DNA of 37,837 nt from Candidatus Wolfebacteria bacterium RIFCSPLOWO2_01_FULL_47_17b (GCA_001793865.1 MGIS01000008.1:1-37837); one strand, 5' to 3'. Positions 26,639 through 35,934 are shown, numbered from the stretch's first letter. Program-made: numbers and translations. The notes: generated from the sequence alone by a model not told the origin.

Positions 26639-27614
26639 AGGTCCGCGGCTGACGATTTGTTCGGTGTATCATTCTCCGGAAACCAAAGAGTTTTTGGAGT
26701 TAAATTGGGAATTGGTTTCCCGCCTCAATTCGGCTAAGGACTGGATATGGACGGTAATGGATAATACCCCGTCCGATAGCCGCATAACCGTTGATGAAAA
26801 AAAATTTATTGTTTATAAAGGTTTGGATATAGAGTTTTTGAGGGATGTTTTTTCATGGCCGGAAGTAGTTAGCTTTCATCATAGCATGGCGATTAACTAT
26901 CTTTTGAGGCGGGCGCGCTCCCGTTTCGTCATGTTGCTCGACAACGATTTTTTTATCGTGTATCCTGAGTGGATCAATAGCATCTTAGAACATATGATCA
27001 AGAACGACTTGGGGATATTCGGTGCGACTTACCACCCGCAATATTATAAAAAGTATAGATATTTTCCGGCCTGCAACTGCACTTTTATAGACAGCACCAA
27101 AATTGATCTGGCCACGGTCGATTTTACGCAGCAGTTTCTCGTGCATAGATTTTTAAAAATGGCGGGGGCAAAAGACAGAAAAGAATTGAACGATTCTCTG
27201 TCTCCGGCTTCTTCTTGGGAGCGGCTGTTCAGGAAAATTGTTAAGTTTTTGGGGGCGGCAACGAAGCGGACCAAGATTGGATACCTTAAAGATACGGGCT
27301 ATCTTCTCTATAAGAGATTTTATGGAAGGACGGAGGTAAAGTATGAAACGCTCCAGGCCGTTTTCCGGCCCGATATGAAATCACGGTCATCTTTAATTGA
27401 TTCATTCTTTCCCGATAGATGGTCCTACATCCCTAAAAAAAAGGATTATTATGCGACTATCGGATTCCGTGAGAAAGGGCTTTTCGATTTTAGTAATAAT
27501 GGCTTTGAGGAACATATGTGGCAGGGGAAACCGTTCGCAGTTCATGTGCGCAGGGTCTGGAAGAGAAAAGACATACCCGAGTGTACGGAGATTCTTAAAA
27601 AAACAATCCTTTAG
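26631..27614 (+). CDS. GT-A-like glycosyltransferase
   Basis: RLTICSVYHSPETKEFLELNWELV; RSRFVMLLDNDFFIVYPEWINSILEHM. Start at 26631 preferred over ORF start 26586 (overlaps upstream stop). Confidence 0.6.
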   Translation: MDKGPRLTICSVYHSPETKEFLELNWELVSRLNSAKDWIWTVMDNTPSDSRITVDEKKFIVYKGLDIEFLRDVFSWPEVVSFHHSMAINYLLRRARSRFVMLLDNDFFIVYPEWINSILEHMIKNDLGIFGATYHPQYYKKYRYFPACNCTFIDSTKIDLATVDFTQQFLVHRFLKMAGAKDRKELNDSLSPASSWERLFRKIVKFLGAATKRTKIGYLKDTGYLLYKRFYGRTEVKYETLQAVFRPDMKSRSSLIDSFFPDRWSYIPKKKDYYATIGFREKGLFDFSNNGFEEHMWQGKPFAVHVRRVWKRKDIPECTEILKKTIL

Positions 27615-27622
27615 CCGTCTAA

Positions 27623-28315
27623 ATGAGCATGCTTAAAAAAGTTTTTTATAAATTGCGCGGGTGGTGGCAAAAGGACGAGCTCTACGATAGTTTTCGGAAA
27701 ATCCGGGGCGGAAAATGGGTGATAGGATATGACGATTGGAAGAGATTGGAAAGAATCGTTACGCAATATCGCCCCAAACATATTCTTGATTTAGGAACCG
27801 GCATAGGGGGTTCGGTAACGTGCATAACGAAGGTCGCTCGGGGGGGCGCTATAATTCATACGGTTGAACAGTCGGAAAAGTGCATCCGTATTGCCAAAGA
27901 ACTGATTCCAAAGGAGTTTCAAAATCAAATTACATTCCATCATTCGGATATAGAAATAATTGAATTTTCAAAAATTCCTTTCCGTCATTTTATACAGTAC
28001 AAAAATCTGCCCCGGGGCGACTGGGATTTAATCGTAATAGACGGGCCGTGGTTAAAATTTGAAAACGAAAAATTAATTGACCTTCCTGCCTCTGATATCT
28101 TGTCTCTTTTTTCGGAACTCAAAACCGGATGCCTGATTTATCTTGACAACAGAAGAGAGCTTCGTGTGCTGATGGAACGTCATTTTTATTCATATCTGGA
28201 TATGCTGGAGAAAGACGATCGTTTTATTTTTTGGAAAAGAAATTCAAAACCTTTTTCCGATTTAGACGACGCGCTTTTCGAAAAAATAAAGGCGTACGGG
28301 TATTTTGATAGGTGA
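27623..28315 (+). CDS. Class I SAM-dependent methyltransferase
   Basis: HILDLGTGIGGSVTCITKVARGGAIIHTVEQSEKCIRIAKELIP; WDLIVIDGPWLKF. Confidence 0.7.
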   Translation: MSMLKKVFYKLRGWWQKDELYDSFRKIRGGKWVIGYDDWKRLERIVTQYRPKHILDLGTGIGGSVTCITKVARGGAIIHTVEQSEKCIRIAKELIPKEFQNQITFHHSDIEIIEFSKIPFRHFIQYKNLPRGDWDLIVIDGPWLKFENEKLIDLPASDILSLFSELKTGCLIYLDNRRELRVLMERHFYSYLDMLEKDDRFIFWKRNSKPFSDLDDALFEKIKAYGYFDR

Positions 28316-28389
28316 GAATTTTCTCATCGTCCGCTTGTATAGTATTGCGACGATCGTACGAATATTATAGTAAGTTAGTTTAACTTAGT

Positions 28390-29061
28390 ATGGATTTAGA
28401 AATAGTCAAAAAAATCAAAGTAGTGGCCTTTGACTTTGACGGCGTAATCGCCGATTCCAACCGTCTGAAGCGGAACGCGTGGTTTCAAATTTTTCCGGAA
28501 TCATTGAATATTAAACATGAAGAGATACAGGAGATTCTCGATTTTAAAGGAGGGGAAACTCGTTTTGTAATTCTTCGAGAGATTTTTACTAAGAAAGGAA
28601 TCACCAATGAAAAGGAAATTGAATCATTCGTAAATGAGTATGCACAAAAATTTGATGAGCGGGTACAAGGTGGCGCAATTTTCATGCCGGAAGTGGAGGA
28701 AATTCTTCCACGTCTTGCGTCACAAGTTATTCTTTATATCAATTCTGCAACACCAACAGAATCATTGTGTGCAATAGTAAAAAAAATGGGGATCATTCAT
28801 TATTTCAAAGATGTTCTCGGAAATCCTGGAACAAAAAATACCGAAAGCAAAAAAGACAATCTTCGGTTGATACTAGAGCTTGAGAAGGTTACTCCAGAAG
28901 AGCTTTTGTTTATTGGTGATCATCAAATTGATCGCGCGGCCGCAGAGGCGATCGGGTGTCAATTTTTGGGAGTCCCGAATGAGTTTAATAAATGGAGCGA
29001 AGAAATGGGATTTTTTCTTCTTCCCCATTTCTCCATGATTGAGTCATACCTTAAGAATTAA
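28390..29061 (+). CDS. HAD-superfamily phosphatase
   Basis: VVAFDFDGVIADSNRLKRNAW; YINSATPTESL; LLFIGDHQIDRAAAEAIGCQFLGV. Confidence 0.85.
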   Translation: MDLEIVKKIKVVAFDFDGVIADSNRLKRNAWFQIFPESLNIKHEEIQEILDFKGGETRFVILREIFTKKGITNEKEIESFVNEYAQKFDERVQGGAIFMPEVEEILPRLASQVILYINSATPTESLCAIVKKMGIIHYFKDVLGNPGTKNTESKKDNLRLILELEKVTPEELLFIGDHQIDRAAAEAIGCQFLGVPNEFNKWSEEMGFFLLPHFSMIESYLKN

Positions 29062-29067
29062 CATTTC

Positions 29068-29475
29068 ATGGCAACGCTGGTAAGAAAAAATTTTCTTGGT
29101 CAAACGCTTTCTTCCGAACCTCAACCGGGAAAGCGGCTCCTTGAGCCACTTAAATCATTTGCGATTGAACATTCGCTCCCGTTTAAAATTCTTGAGGAAA
29201 ATAATGTTGTAAATACAGCAGAGATTCATGAGTCAGAAGGGGATTTGTGGATATGCCTTGAGGGAACGGTGACGTTTATATGCGGGGGAACATTGGGAAA
29301 CCCGCAACGATTGGAAAAAGATCCCCGAGAATGGAAAGGTGATTCAATCGATGGGGGAGAGGAATTTATCTTGCATCCTGATGATATTCTGTGGATTCCC
29401 GCGCGCGAGCCGCATCTTCATAAGACAGACGGCGTTACGCGCCTCCTTATTGTAAAAATACCCGAAAGAATATAA
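29068..29475 (+). CDS. Cupin-fold small protein
   Basis: 135 aa: EIHESEGDLWICLEGTVTFICGG...FILHPDDILWIPAREPHLHKTDGVTRLLIVKIP. Confidence 0.6.
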   Translation: MATLVRKNFLGQTLSSEPQPGKRLLEPLKSFAIEHSLPFKILEENNVVNTAEIHESEGDLWICLEGTVTFICGGTLGNPQRLEKDPREWKGDSIDGGEEFILHPDDILWIPAREPHLHKTDGVTRLLIVKIPERI

Positions 29476-30311
29476 TGAAAAACGAAAAAGCGATTTTTAA
29501 TTTGTTTGATCTCACGGGGTGTGTTGCCATTGTAACTGGCGGGTTGGGTCAGCTTGGACACCAGTATGTTAAAGTGCTTGCCGATGCTGGAACGCGGGTG
29601 GCGATTTTCGATATTACAAACAAAGTGAATTCGGTTATCGCGCCGCTTCTTGACTCGGGGGAGGCATCACTCCATGTTGTTGATATCACAAAAAGGGACG
29701 ATGTACGAAGAGGATTTGAGGAAGTTGAGAAAAAGTTCGGTATTCCAACGATTCTTATAAATAATGCAGGCATTGATGCGCCGCCCGATGCTCCGGCGTC
29801 AACGACCGGCCCTTTCGAGGATTTCTCGGAGGAAGTTTGGGACGCGGTCATTGACTCGCACCTGAAAGGCATGTTCTTTATGTCGCAGGAGTTTATCCGG
29901 CATATCCGCGGTACGGGCAAGGAGGGCTCGATCATCAATGTATCATCCACATACGGAGTCGTATCGCCCGATCAATCGATCTATGAATTTAAGCGAGCGG
30001 GCGGAGAAGAATTTTTCAAGCCGGTCGCCTACAGTGTCGCGAAATCAGGCGTTTTGAATTTTACGCGCTGGCTTGCCGAGTATTGCCGGGCGCGGGGCGT
30101 CTCGGTTCGCGTAAATACCCTTGTTCCCGGCGGGGTATTCAATAGCCAGCCGCCGGAGTTCGTGGAAGAATACAACAAGCGAACAATCCTCGGCCGAATG
30201 GCGCGTGTGGATGAATACAACGCGGCAATTTTATTTCTTGCATCACACAAGGCGTCTTCGTACATGACGGGTTCTATGCTTGTGATTGATGGAGGGTGGA
30301 CGGCACGATAG
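29475..30311 (+). CDS. Short-chain dehydrogenase/reductase, copy 1
   Basis: VAIVTGGLGQLGHQYVKVLADAG, INNAGID, SYSTEM-typical YSVAKSG catalytic motif, DGGW C-terminus. Confidence 0.88.
   Translation: MKNEKAIFNLFDLTGCVAIVTGGLGQLGHQYVKVLADAGTRVAIFDITNKVNSVIAPLLDSGEASLHVVDITKRDDVRRGFEEVEKKFGIPTILINNAGIDAPPDAPASTTGPFEDFSEEVWDAVIDSHLKGMFFMSQEFIRHIRGTGKEGSIINVSSTYGVVSPDQSIYEFKRAGGEEFFKPVAYSVAKSGVLNFTRWLAEYCRARGVSVRVNTLVPGGVFNSQPPEFVEEYNKRTILGRMARVDEYNAAILFLASHKASSYMTGSMLVIDGGWTAR
30243..30301 (+). repeat. 59-bp direct repeat, copy A (3' end of SDR1)
   Basis: TCACACAAGGCGTCTTCGTACATGACGGGTTCTATGCTTGTGATTGATGGAGGGTGGAC, identical to 31963-32021. Confidence 0.95.
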
Positions 30312-30372
30312 GCACCGGGCATTAGGAATTAAGGACTCGTGTTAATTACTTGAGTCGTGATAAGATAGCGTA

Positions 30373-31122
30373 ATGAAATTTTCGCTCGTGATCCCAGCGT
30401 ATGATGAAGGTGCAACTATTGAATCCGTTGTAAGGGGCGTTGTTCGGGTTCTCCGTAGGGACAAGTTTGATTTTGAGGTTGTCGTAGTAGATAATGGATC
30501 GACCGATAATACTGCCGAAATTTTAGCCGCGCTGAAGAAAGAAATGGCGGAAGTAAAGACCGTTAGGGTATTTCCGAACAGAGGATATGGAAACGGATTT
30601 TTAACTGGACTTTCTAATTCATCGGGAGAGATTCTTGGGTGGATGCATGCCGACAGCCAAGTTGATCCAGAAAAAATTCCTGCTTTATATAATAAACTTC
30701 TTTCCGAAGACCTTGATCTCTGCAGGGCAGTGCGCATTGAAAGAAAGGAGTCATTCTTTAGGATAGTGCAAAGCCGAGCATATAATACTCTTTTCCGGCT
30801 GCTTTTCGGCGGCCGCCACCGTGACATTAACGGGTCGCCCAAGATTTTCAAACGTGCATTTTACGAACGTCTGAATCTCTTTTCCCGCGATTGGTTTCTG
30901 GATCCGGAACTTATGATAAAAGCCATGCGGATAGGAAGTAAAATCGGGGAGGTGGAAATTTATTGGGACGCAAGGAAGGGAGGTCCGTCGCATGTCTCGC
31001 TCCTTACGGCGCTTGAGTTCTTAAAAAATCTGCTTAAGTACAGATTTTTCAGCAAGGGACTTTTAAATATAAACGAAAAACAAAGATCTTTGAATTCGGC
31101 ATCCTCCTTGCGTTTTCCGTAG
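30373..31122 (+). CDS. Glycosyltransferase family 2 (dolichyl-phosphate-mannose-synthase-like)
   Basis: FSLVIPAYDEGATIESVVRGVV; VVVVDNGSTDNTAEIL; WMHADSQVDPEKIP. Confidence 0.85.
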   Translation: MKFSLVIPAYDEGATIESVVRGVVRVLRRDKFDFEVVVVDNGSTDNTAEILAALKKEMAEVKTVRVFPNRGYGNGFLTGLSNSSGEILGWMHADSQVDPEKIPALYNKLLSEDLDLCRAVRIERKESFFRIVQSRAYNTLFRLLFGGRHRDINGSPKIFKRAFYERLNLFSRDWFLDPELMIKAMRIGSKIGEVEIYWDARKGGPSHVSLLTALEFLKNLLKYRFFSKGLLNINEKQRSLNSASSLRFP

Positions 31123-31185
31123 ATCGCTGCGCGGTCGGTTATCTCCATCTCCAGCTAAAACCCTCAGGGGTTTGGAGGCGTTACA

Positions 31186-32031
31186 TTGATAATGACCAAG
31201 AGTACGATATTTGAGGACTTATTTAACTTGACGAGTGAGGTTGCGATTGTCACGGGAGGGCTGGGGCAGTTGGGGGCGGAATATGCTAAAATTCTTGCCG
31301 AAGCCGGTGCTACCGTCGCCATTTTTGACGTTAAAGATTCTTCGAGTTCAAAAGTGGAAGGACTCATCAAAGAGGGTTATAAGATATCAGTACATAAAGT
31401 TGATATAACTAAAAAAGATGAAGTGAGGCGCGCTTACGGGGAAGTGACTAAAAGTTTTGGAACGCCGACCATTTTGGTAAATAACGCTGGCATTGATAAT
31501 CCGCCAAACGCCTCCGCAGCAGATATCGGACCCCACGAAGATTACCCGGAAGAAAGTTGGGACGCGGTTATTGACTCCCATCTCAAGGGAATGTTTTTAA
31601 TGTCTCAGGAATTCATACGCCTGATAAAGCCGACCGGTAAACATGGAAGTGTTATAAATATTTCATCGACCTACGGCGTGGTTTCGCCGGACCAGTCCAT
31701 TTACGATTTCAGACGCAAACAGGGTGAGGAGTTTTATAAACCTGCGGCCTACAGCGTTGCAAAATCCGGCGTCTTAAACTTTACGCGCTGGCTCGCGGAG
31801 TACTGCAGACAGAGAAAAGTTCCCGTGAGAGTAAACACGCTTGTTCCCGGAGGGGTTTTTCAGGGTCATCCAGATATATTTATCGAGGAATGTAAAAAGA
31901 GAACTATTTTGGCGCGTATGGCCCGTGAGGATGAGTATAACGGCGCGATTTTGTTTTTAGCGTCACACAAGGCGTCTTCGTACATGACGGGTTCTATGCT
32001 TGTGATTGATGGAGGGTGGACCGCACGGTAG
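31186..32031 (+). CDS. Short-chain dehydrogenase/reductase, copy 2
   Basis: Close paralogue of the 29475 product over its full length (VAIVTGGLGQLGAEYAK, YSVAKSGVLNFTRWLAEYCR). Confidence 0.88.
   Translation: MIMTKSTIFEDLFNLTSEVAIVTGGLGQLGAEYAKILAEAGATVAIFDVKDSSSSKVEGLIKEGYKISVHKVDITKKDEVRRAYGEVTKSFGTPTILVNNAGIDNPPNASAADIGPHEDYPEESWDAVIDSHLKGMFLMSQEFIRLIKPTGKHGSVINISSTYGVVSPDQSIYDFRRKQGEEFYKPAAYSVAKSGVLNFTRWLAEYCRQRKVPVRVNTLVPGGVFQGHPDIFIEECKKRTILARMAREDEYNGAILFLASHKASSYMTGSMLVIDGGWTAR
31963..32021 (+). repeat. 59-bp direct repeat, copy B (3' end of SDR2)
   Basis: Identical to 30243-30301. Confidence 0.95.
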
Positions 32032-32046
32032 TTGACAACATAAATA

Positions 32047-33078
32047 ATGTTTATGCACTCTGGAATTTTACAAAATAATCATTCATCTGCGTTCTGGAGA
32101 AACCGTCCCGTGCTCGTTACCGGCGGGGCCGGTTTTATTGGATCATGGCTTGCGGATGGTCTTATTCGGCGCGGCGCGGATGTTACTATTCTTGATATCA
32201 AAAAAGCTCTCCCGGATGCCGGCGGCCACTATGACACTCTGCGAAGCAAGGGGAGATATATTCAGGGTGATGTTCGCGATGAAAAAGTGCTCGAGGATAT
32301 ACTCCGGCGCTACCATATCACAACCGTGTTTCATCTTGCCGCAGAAGCAATCGTGGGGAACGCCCTGAAGGATCCCGGAGAAGCGCTTGATACGAATATT
32401 CGCGGCACGTGGACCGTTCTTGAAGCTGTTAGGCGGCTCAATCCAAAGATACACGTTATCACCGCATCGTCTGACAAAGCGTATGGCGCTCACGAAACAC
32501 TTCCGTATACAGAAGAATTCTCTTTGAGCGGGAGAAATCCGTATGACTGTTCGAAGAGCTGTGCAGATCTCATTGCTCAAATGTATGGGCATACCTACGG
32601 TCTTTGTCTTGTTGTTACGCGCTGTGGGAATGTATACGGCGGAGGCGATTTGAATTTTTCCCGGCTCGTTCCCGATACTATTCGCTCGCTGTGGCACGGG
32701 AAGGCGCCCGTGATACGAAGCGACGGCATGTTTCGACGGGACTATGTATTTGTTTCTGACATCGTCTCTGCATATCTTTCTACCGCAGAAGCACTTATCG
32801 CGGGCGAGATGAAACATCACGTGTTTAATTTTGGAACAGGCGCGCCGCAGCGCGCAATTGATATGGTTTCTCGAATTACTGAGCTTATGGATACTACGCT
32901 TCAGCCCGTGATTCTTAGCGAAGCCCAGTACGAGATTAAAGATCAATATCTTGATGCCTCGCGCGCTCAGGAAACGCTTCGATGGCATCCGCGCGTAGGT
33001 CTTGAAGAAGGGTTGGTCGACACTATCGCATGGTATAAGGAGTATTTTCGACAAAGCGGAATTACCTCTTCCGAATAA
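32047..33078 (+). CDS. rfbG: CDP-glucose 4,6-dehydratase-like extended SDR (RfbG-like)
   Basis: VLVTGGAGFIGSWLADGLIRRGADVTILD; ITASSDKAYG; NPYDCSKSCADLIAQMY; GNVYGGGDLNFSRLVPDTIRSL. Confidence 0.72.
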   Translation: MFMHSGILQNNHSSAFWRNRPVLVTGGAGFIGSWLADGLIRRGADVTILDIKKALPDAGGHYDTLRSKGRYIQGDVRDEKVLEDILRRYHITTVFHLAAEAIVGNALKDPGEALDTNIRGTWTVLEAVRRLNPKIHVITASSDKAYGAHETLPYTEEFSLSGRNPYDCSKSCADLIAQMYGHTYGLCLVVTRCGNVYGGGDLNFSRLVPDTIRSLWHGKAPVIRSDGMFRRDYVFVSDIVSAYLSTAEALIAGEMKHHVFNFGTGAPQRAIDMVSRITELMDTTLQPVILSEAQYEIKDQYLDASRAQETLRWHPRVGLEEGLVDTIAWYKEYFRQSGITSSE

Positions 33079-33097
33079 GAGAGTCTTTGAAGTAGAA

Positions 33098-34573
33098 ATG
33101 TATGCAATTATGAATTATCCGAAAAAGGTATTTCATTGGATAGACGGAAAAGAGGTTCGGCCCGCCACGGGCAAATTTTTTCCGAAAATGAATCCCGCGA
33201 CCGGAGAGGTTTTGTCTTTTGTCGCCAAGGGTGACAAGCGTGACGCGGAAAAAGCACTCAAGTCGGCAGAACGGGAGTTTGCCGTGTGGTCTGAGATGAC
33301 GGTTGTAAAGCGTGCGGAAATATTGCGGGATGCGGTTTTGCAGATGCGAGAGCGGAAAGACGAACTTGCTGAGATCGTCGCGCTCGAATCCGGAAAATCA
33401 AAAAAATCATCCCTCGGAGAAGTGGATGCCGCGATAGAATGCGGATTTTTCTTCGTGGGCGAAGGGAGGCGGTTTTTCGGGATTGTTCTTCCCACCGCGG
33501 TCCCGAATCGGAGAGTCAAATTGATCCGAGAACCCGTGGGGATAGGTGCCCTTATCACGCCTTTCAATAACCCCGCCGCGGGAGTTGCATGGAAGCTCTT
33601 TCCTGCGCTACTTTGCGGAAACGCCGTTATTGTGAAGTCGCATGAATATACACCTTACGTTGCCGTCTGGTACGCAAAAATTTTTAAAGAAGCGGGGGTT
33701 CCCGCGGGAGTTATCTCGGTACTTCAAGGCACCGGGCTCGAGGTCGGTGCGCCATTGGTCGCGGATCCGAGAATCGAATTTGTGAGCGTAACCGGCTCTG
33801 CTGCGACCGGACAGAAAATTATCAGAGCAACCGCGAATCGTCTTGCAAAAGTATCCGTTGAGGCGGGCGGGAAAAATCCGTTTGTTGTGTGTGATGACGC
33901 AGACCTTGAAAAAGCGGCAACGATTGCGGTTTCTGCGGCATTTGTCGATGCGGGCCAGCGATGCGCCGCTGCAAGTCGGATTATTATTTTTGACAAAGTA
34001 TACGAAAAATTCAAAAAATTTTTTCTTCAGAAGGTGAATGCGCTTAAAGTCGGCATTGCGGATACTGATGACTATGGAGCGATTATTTCAGAGAAACGGA
34101 TGAAAGAAATTTTGAATGCTATTCACGGCGCGCAAAAACGACGGGGAGTTCTTCTTGCGGGCGGCGTGCGCCTTGCGGGCGAAGCGCACAAGAAAGGATT
34201 TTTCATAGCGCCGACCGTATTCGAGCGCGTTTCGCCGAAAGACGAAATTTCTAAAAAAGAGCTTTTTGGACCCGTTGTCGCGCTTTATCGCGTAAAAAAT
34301 CTTGATGATGCGATACGGCTCTCCAATGATTCTCAATATAAGCTTTCTGGAGCAATTCATACGTCATCAATCCATCGTGCAGAGGAATTCATACGCCGCT
34401 ACCGCGCGGGAGTTGTGCGCGTAAACGGACCTACGCACGGCTCCGAGCCCCATATGCCTTTTGGCGGCATGGGAATCTCCGGCAACGGCTGGCGCGAGCC
34501 GGGAACGCAGGCATTGGAATTTTACAGCGAGTGGAAGCAGGTGAGCGTTGACTTTGATCCTTCGCGAGTTTAA
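33098..34573 (+). CDS. Aldehyde dehydrogenase family protein
   Basis: ALITPFNNPAAGVAWKLFPALLCGNAVIVKSHEYTP; FVSVTGSAATGQKI; VSVEAGGKNPFVVCDDADLEKA; DAGQRCAAASRIII. Start 33098 or 33110 preferred over ORF start 33002. Confidence 0.88.
   Translation: MYAIMNYPKKVFHWIDGKEVRPATGKFFPKMNPATGEVLSFVAKGDKRDAEKALKSAEREFAVWSEMTVVKRAEILRDAVLQMRERKDELAEIVALESGKSKKSSLGEVDAAIECGFFFVGEGRRFFGIVLPTAVPNRRVKLIREPVGIGALITPFNNPAAGVAWKLFPALLCGNAVIVKSHEYTPYVAVWYAKIFKEAGVPAGVISVLQGTGLEVGAPLVADPRIEFVSVTGSAATGQKIIRATANRLAKVSVEAGGKNPFVVCDDADLEKAATIAVSAAFVDAGQRCAAASRIIIFDKVYEKFKKFFLQKVNALKVGIADTDDYGAIISEKRMKEILNAIHGAQKRRGVLLAGGVRLAGEAHKKGFFIAPTVFERVSPKDEISKKELFGPVVALYRVKNLDDAIRLSNDSQYKLSGAIHTSSIHRAEEFIRRYRAGVVRVNGPTHGSEPHMPFGGMGISGNGWREPGTQALEFYSEWKQVSVDFDPSRV
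34481..34551 (+). repeat. 71-bp near-identical direct repeat, copy A (inside ALDH 3' end)
   Basis: 68/71 identical to 35020-35090 by eye. Confidence 0.9.
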
Positions 34574-34583
34574 TATTATTCTT

Positions 34584-34805
34584 ATGCGTGCTATGATTGT
34601 GTTTACGCGCCACGCAGTACAGAGAATGCGAGAGCGAAATATCGCACGGTCGCAGATCGTCAATGCGCTCGCAAAACCTGATTCAGCGACTTTGGAAGAA
34701 GGAGATGTCACTCTTTTTAGAAAGCGATACGGCAAAAAAATACTTGGAGTTGTTACAGAAGTTTTTAAGCAGAAATTTATTGTTATAACAGCATACTGGG
34801 TATGA
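34584..34805 (+). CDS. DUF4258-like small protein (toxin-like)
   Basis: MRAMIVFTRHAVQRMRERNIARSQIVNALAKPDSATLEEGDVTLFRKRYGKKILGVVTEVFKQKFIVITAYWV. Stop overlaps the next start. Confidence 0.7.
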   Translation: MRAMIVFTRHAVQRMRERNIARSQIVNALAKPDSATLEEGDVTLFRKRYGKKILGVVTEVFKQKFIVITAYWV

Positions 34806-35011
34806 GATTACAATACGATAAAAGTGCGGACGCCCTCTATATTTATTTGGGCAAGGGCCGTATAAGGAAAACGATAAAAGCCGGTAAAAACATTCTTGTT
34901 GATCTCGACAAGGGCGGTCGCGTCATTGGTGTTGAGTTTTACCAGATTTCTCGGTCTGTGCCCGCAAAAGCATTACGCAGCGTTTCTGTAGAACTTCCTG
35001 TCGGGGTGTAG
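34802..35011 (+). CDS. DUF2283-like small protein
   Basis: MRLQYDKSADALYIYLGKGRIRKTIKAGKNILVDLDKGGRVIGVEFYQIS. Confidence 0.78.
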   Translation: MRLQYDKSADALYIYLGKGRIRKTIKAGKNILVDLDKGGRVIGVEFYQISRSVPAKALRSVSVELPVGV

Positions 35012-35019
35012 AATTTTTT

Positions 35020-35112
35020 GGCAACGGCTGGCGCGAGCCGGGTACGCAGGTATTAGAATTTTACAGCGAGTGGAAGCAGGTGAGCGTTGATTACGGTTCG
35101 GAAAAAATATAA
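35020..35112 (+). pseudogene. Remnant 3' end of an aldehyde dehydrogenase gene
   Basis: Reads in frame GNGWREPGTQVLEFYSEWKQVSVDYGSEKI-stop, matching the ALDH C-terminus GNGWREPGTQALEFYSEWKQVSVD. Confidence 0.85.
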
Positions 35113-35175
35113 AACTGTTGACAGAGATTATTTTTCGCGGTACAAATCCAAAGGAGATCTTTTTGGGAGGAAGCG

Positions 35176-35859
35176 ATGGCAGTGATGAGGCGGCTCGAAG
35201 TCCTTGAAATCATGCGCGCGCACGGGCTTGTTCCTACGGTGAATGCCGGGAGCGTTTCTGACTATCTCCGGGTGGGAGAGGCGCTTCTTGAAGGCGGAAT
35301 CCCGTTCATAGAGATTCTTCTCCGTCCGTACGGAAACATACCCCCGCGCGTGAATACCGATGCGATCTATGAAGCGCGTAAGCACTTCGGGGACGCACTG
35401 ATCGTTGGAGCTGGCACGGTTCAGACCTCTGAACGGGCGCAAATCGCAATTGACGCGGGTGCGGAATTCATCGTGAGCAATCTCACGGATGAAGGAGTTA
35501 TCAAGATTGCGAATCTGAACGGCGTTCTCGTAATCCCCGGCGCTCGCGATGATAGCCAGGTACGAATTGCGATGGGCCTTGGCGTCATGGTGGTGAAGCT
35601 TTTCATGCCAATGCCTTCGCTGGGAATCAAAGCAAATCTCAAGTTCTTGAGCGAGTTTCGCGGGATATTCCCGAGGATGGAATTCATCGTGACGGGCGGC
35701 GTGGATATTGATGTTATTGGCGCGTTTCTCCGCGCGGGATATCTCTTTGTTGTGCCGAGTCTCGGCATCTCTGAAGCGGTGAAGTCAAGCGACTGGGCGA
35801 GCGTCACGCAAAACGCAAAGCTCGCGGTTTCCGAGGCAGTCGAAGCCCGTGCGCAATAG
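35176..35859 (+). CDS. KDPG/KHG-type aldolase
   Basis: VGEALLEGGIPFIEILLRP; LIVGAGTVQTSERAQIAIDAGAEFIVSN; VVKLFMPMPSLGIKANLKFLSEFRGIFP; VTGGVDID. Confidence 0.8.
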   Translation: MAVMRRLEVLEIMRAHGLVPTVNAGSVSDYLRVGEALLEGGIPFIEILLRPYGNIPPRVNTDAIYEARKHFGDALIVGAGTVQTSERAQIAIDAGAEFIVSNLTDEGVIKIANLNGVLVIPGARDDSQVRIAMGLGVMVVKLFMPMPSLGIKANLKFLSEFRGIFPRMEFIVTGGVDIDVIGAFLRAGYLFVVPSLGISEAVKSSDWASVTQNAKLAVSEAVEARAQ

Positions 35860-35872
35860 ACAAATCTCGATT

Positions 35873-35898
35873 TCCGGCGCGTACGCACCGGATTTTTT
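35873..35898 (+). terminator. Intrinsic terminator after the KDPG-type aldolase
   Basis: TCCGGcGCGtaCGCaCCGGA hairpin followed by TTTTTT. Confidence 0.7.
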
Positions 35899-35899
35899 C

Positions 35900-35927
35900 T
35901 TGACTTTTTCTGGAGAATTTGTATACT
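35900..35927 (+). promoter_or_regulatory. Sigma70-type promoter for the 35990 gene
   Basis: TTGACT (35900-35905), 16-nt spacer, TATACT (35922-35927). Confidence 0.65.
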
Positions 35928-35934
35928 ATATTCT

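Noticed and set aside
28326-28389. Short inverted repeats upstream of the HAD gene (ATCGTC...GACGAT and TAAGTTA-gtt-TAACTTA)
   Set aside because: Stems are short and AT-rich; could be a weak terminator or operator but not distinguishable from chance by eye.
32143-33054. 303-aa minus-strand ORF opposite the RfbG-like gene
   Set aside because: Shadow ORF: the plus-strand frame has clear Rossmann and active-site motifs, the minus-strand translation has none.
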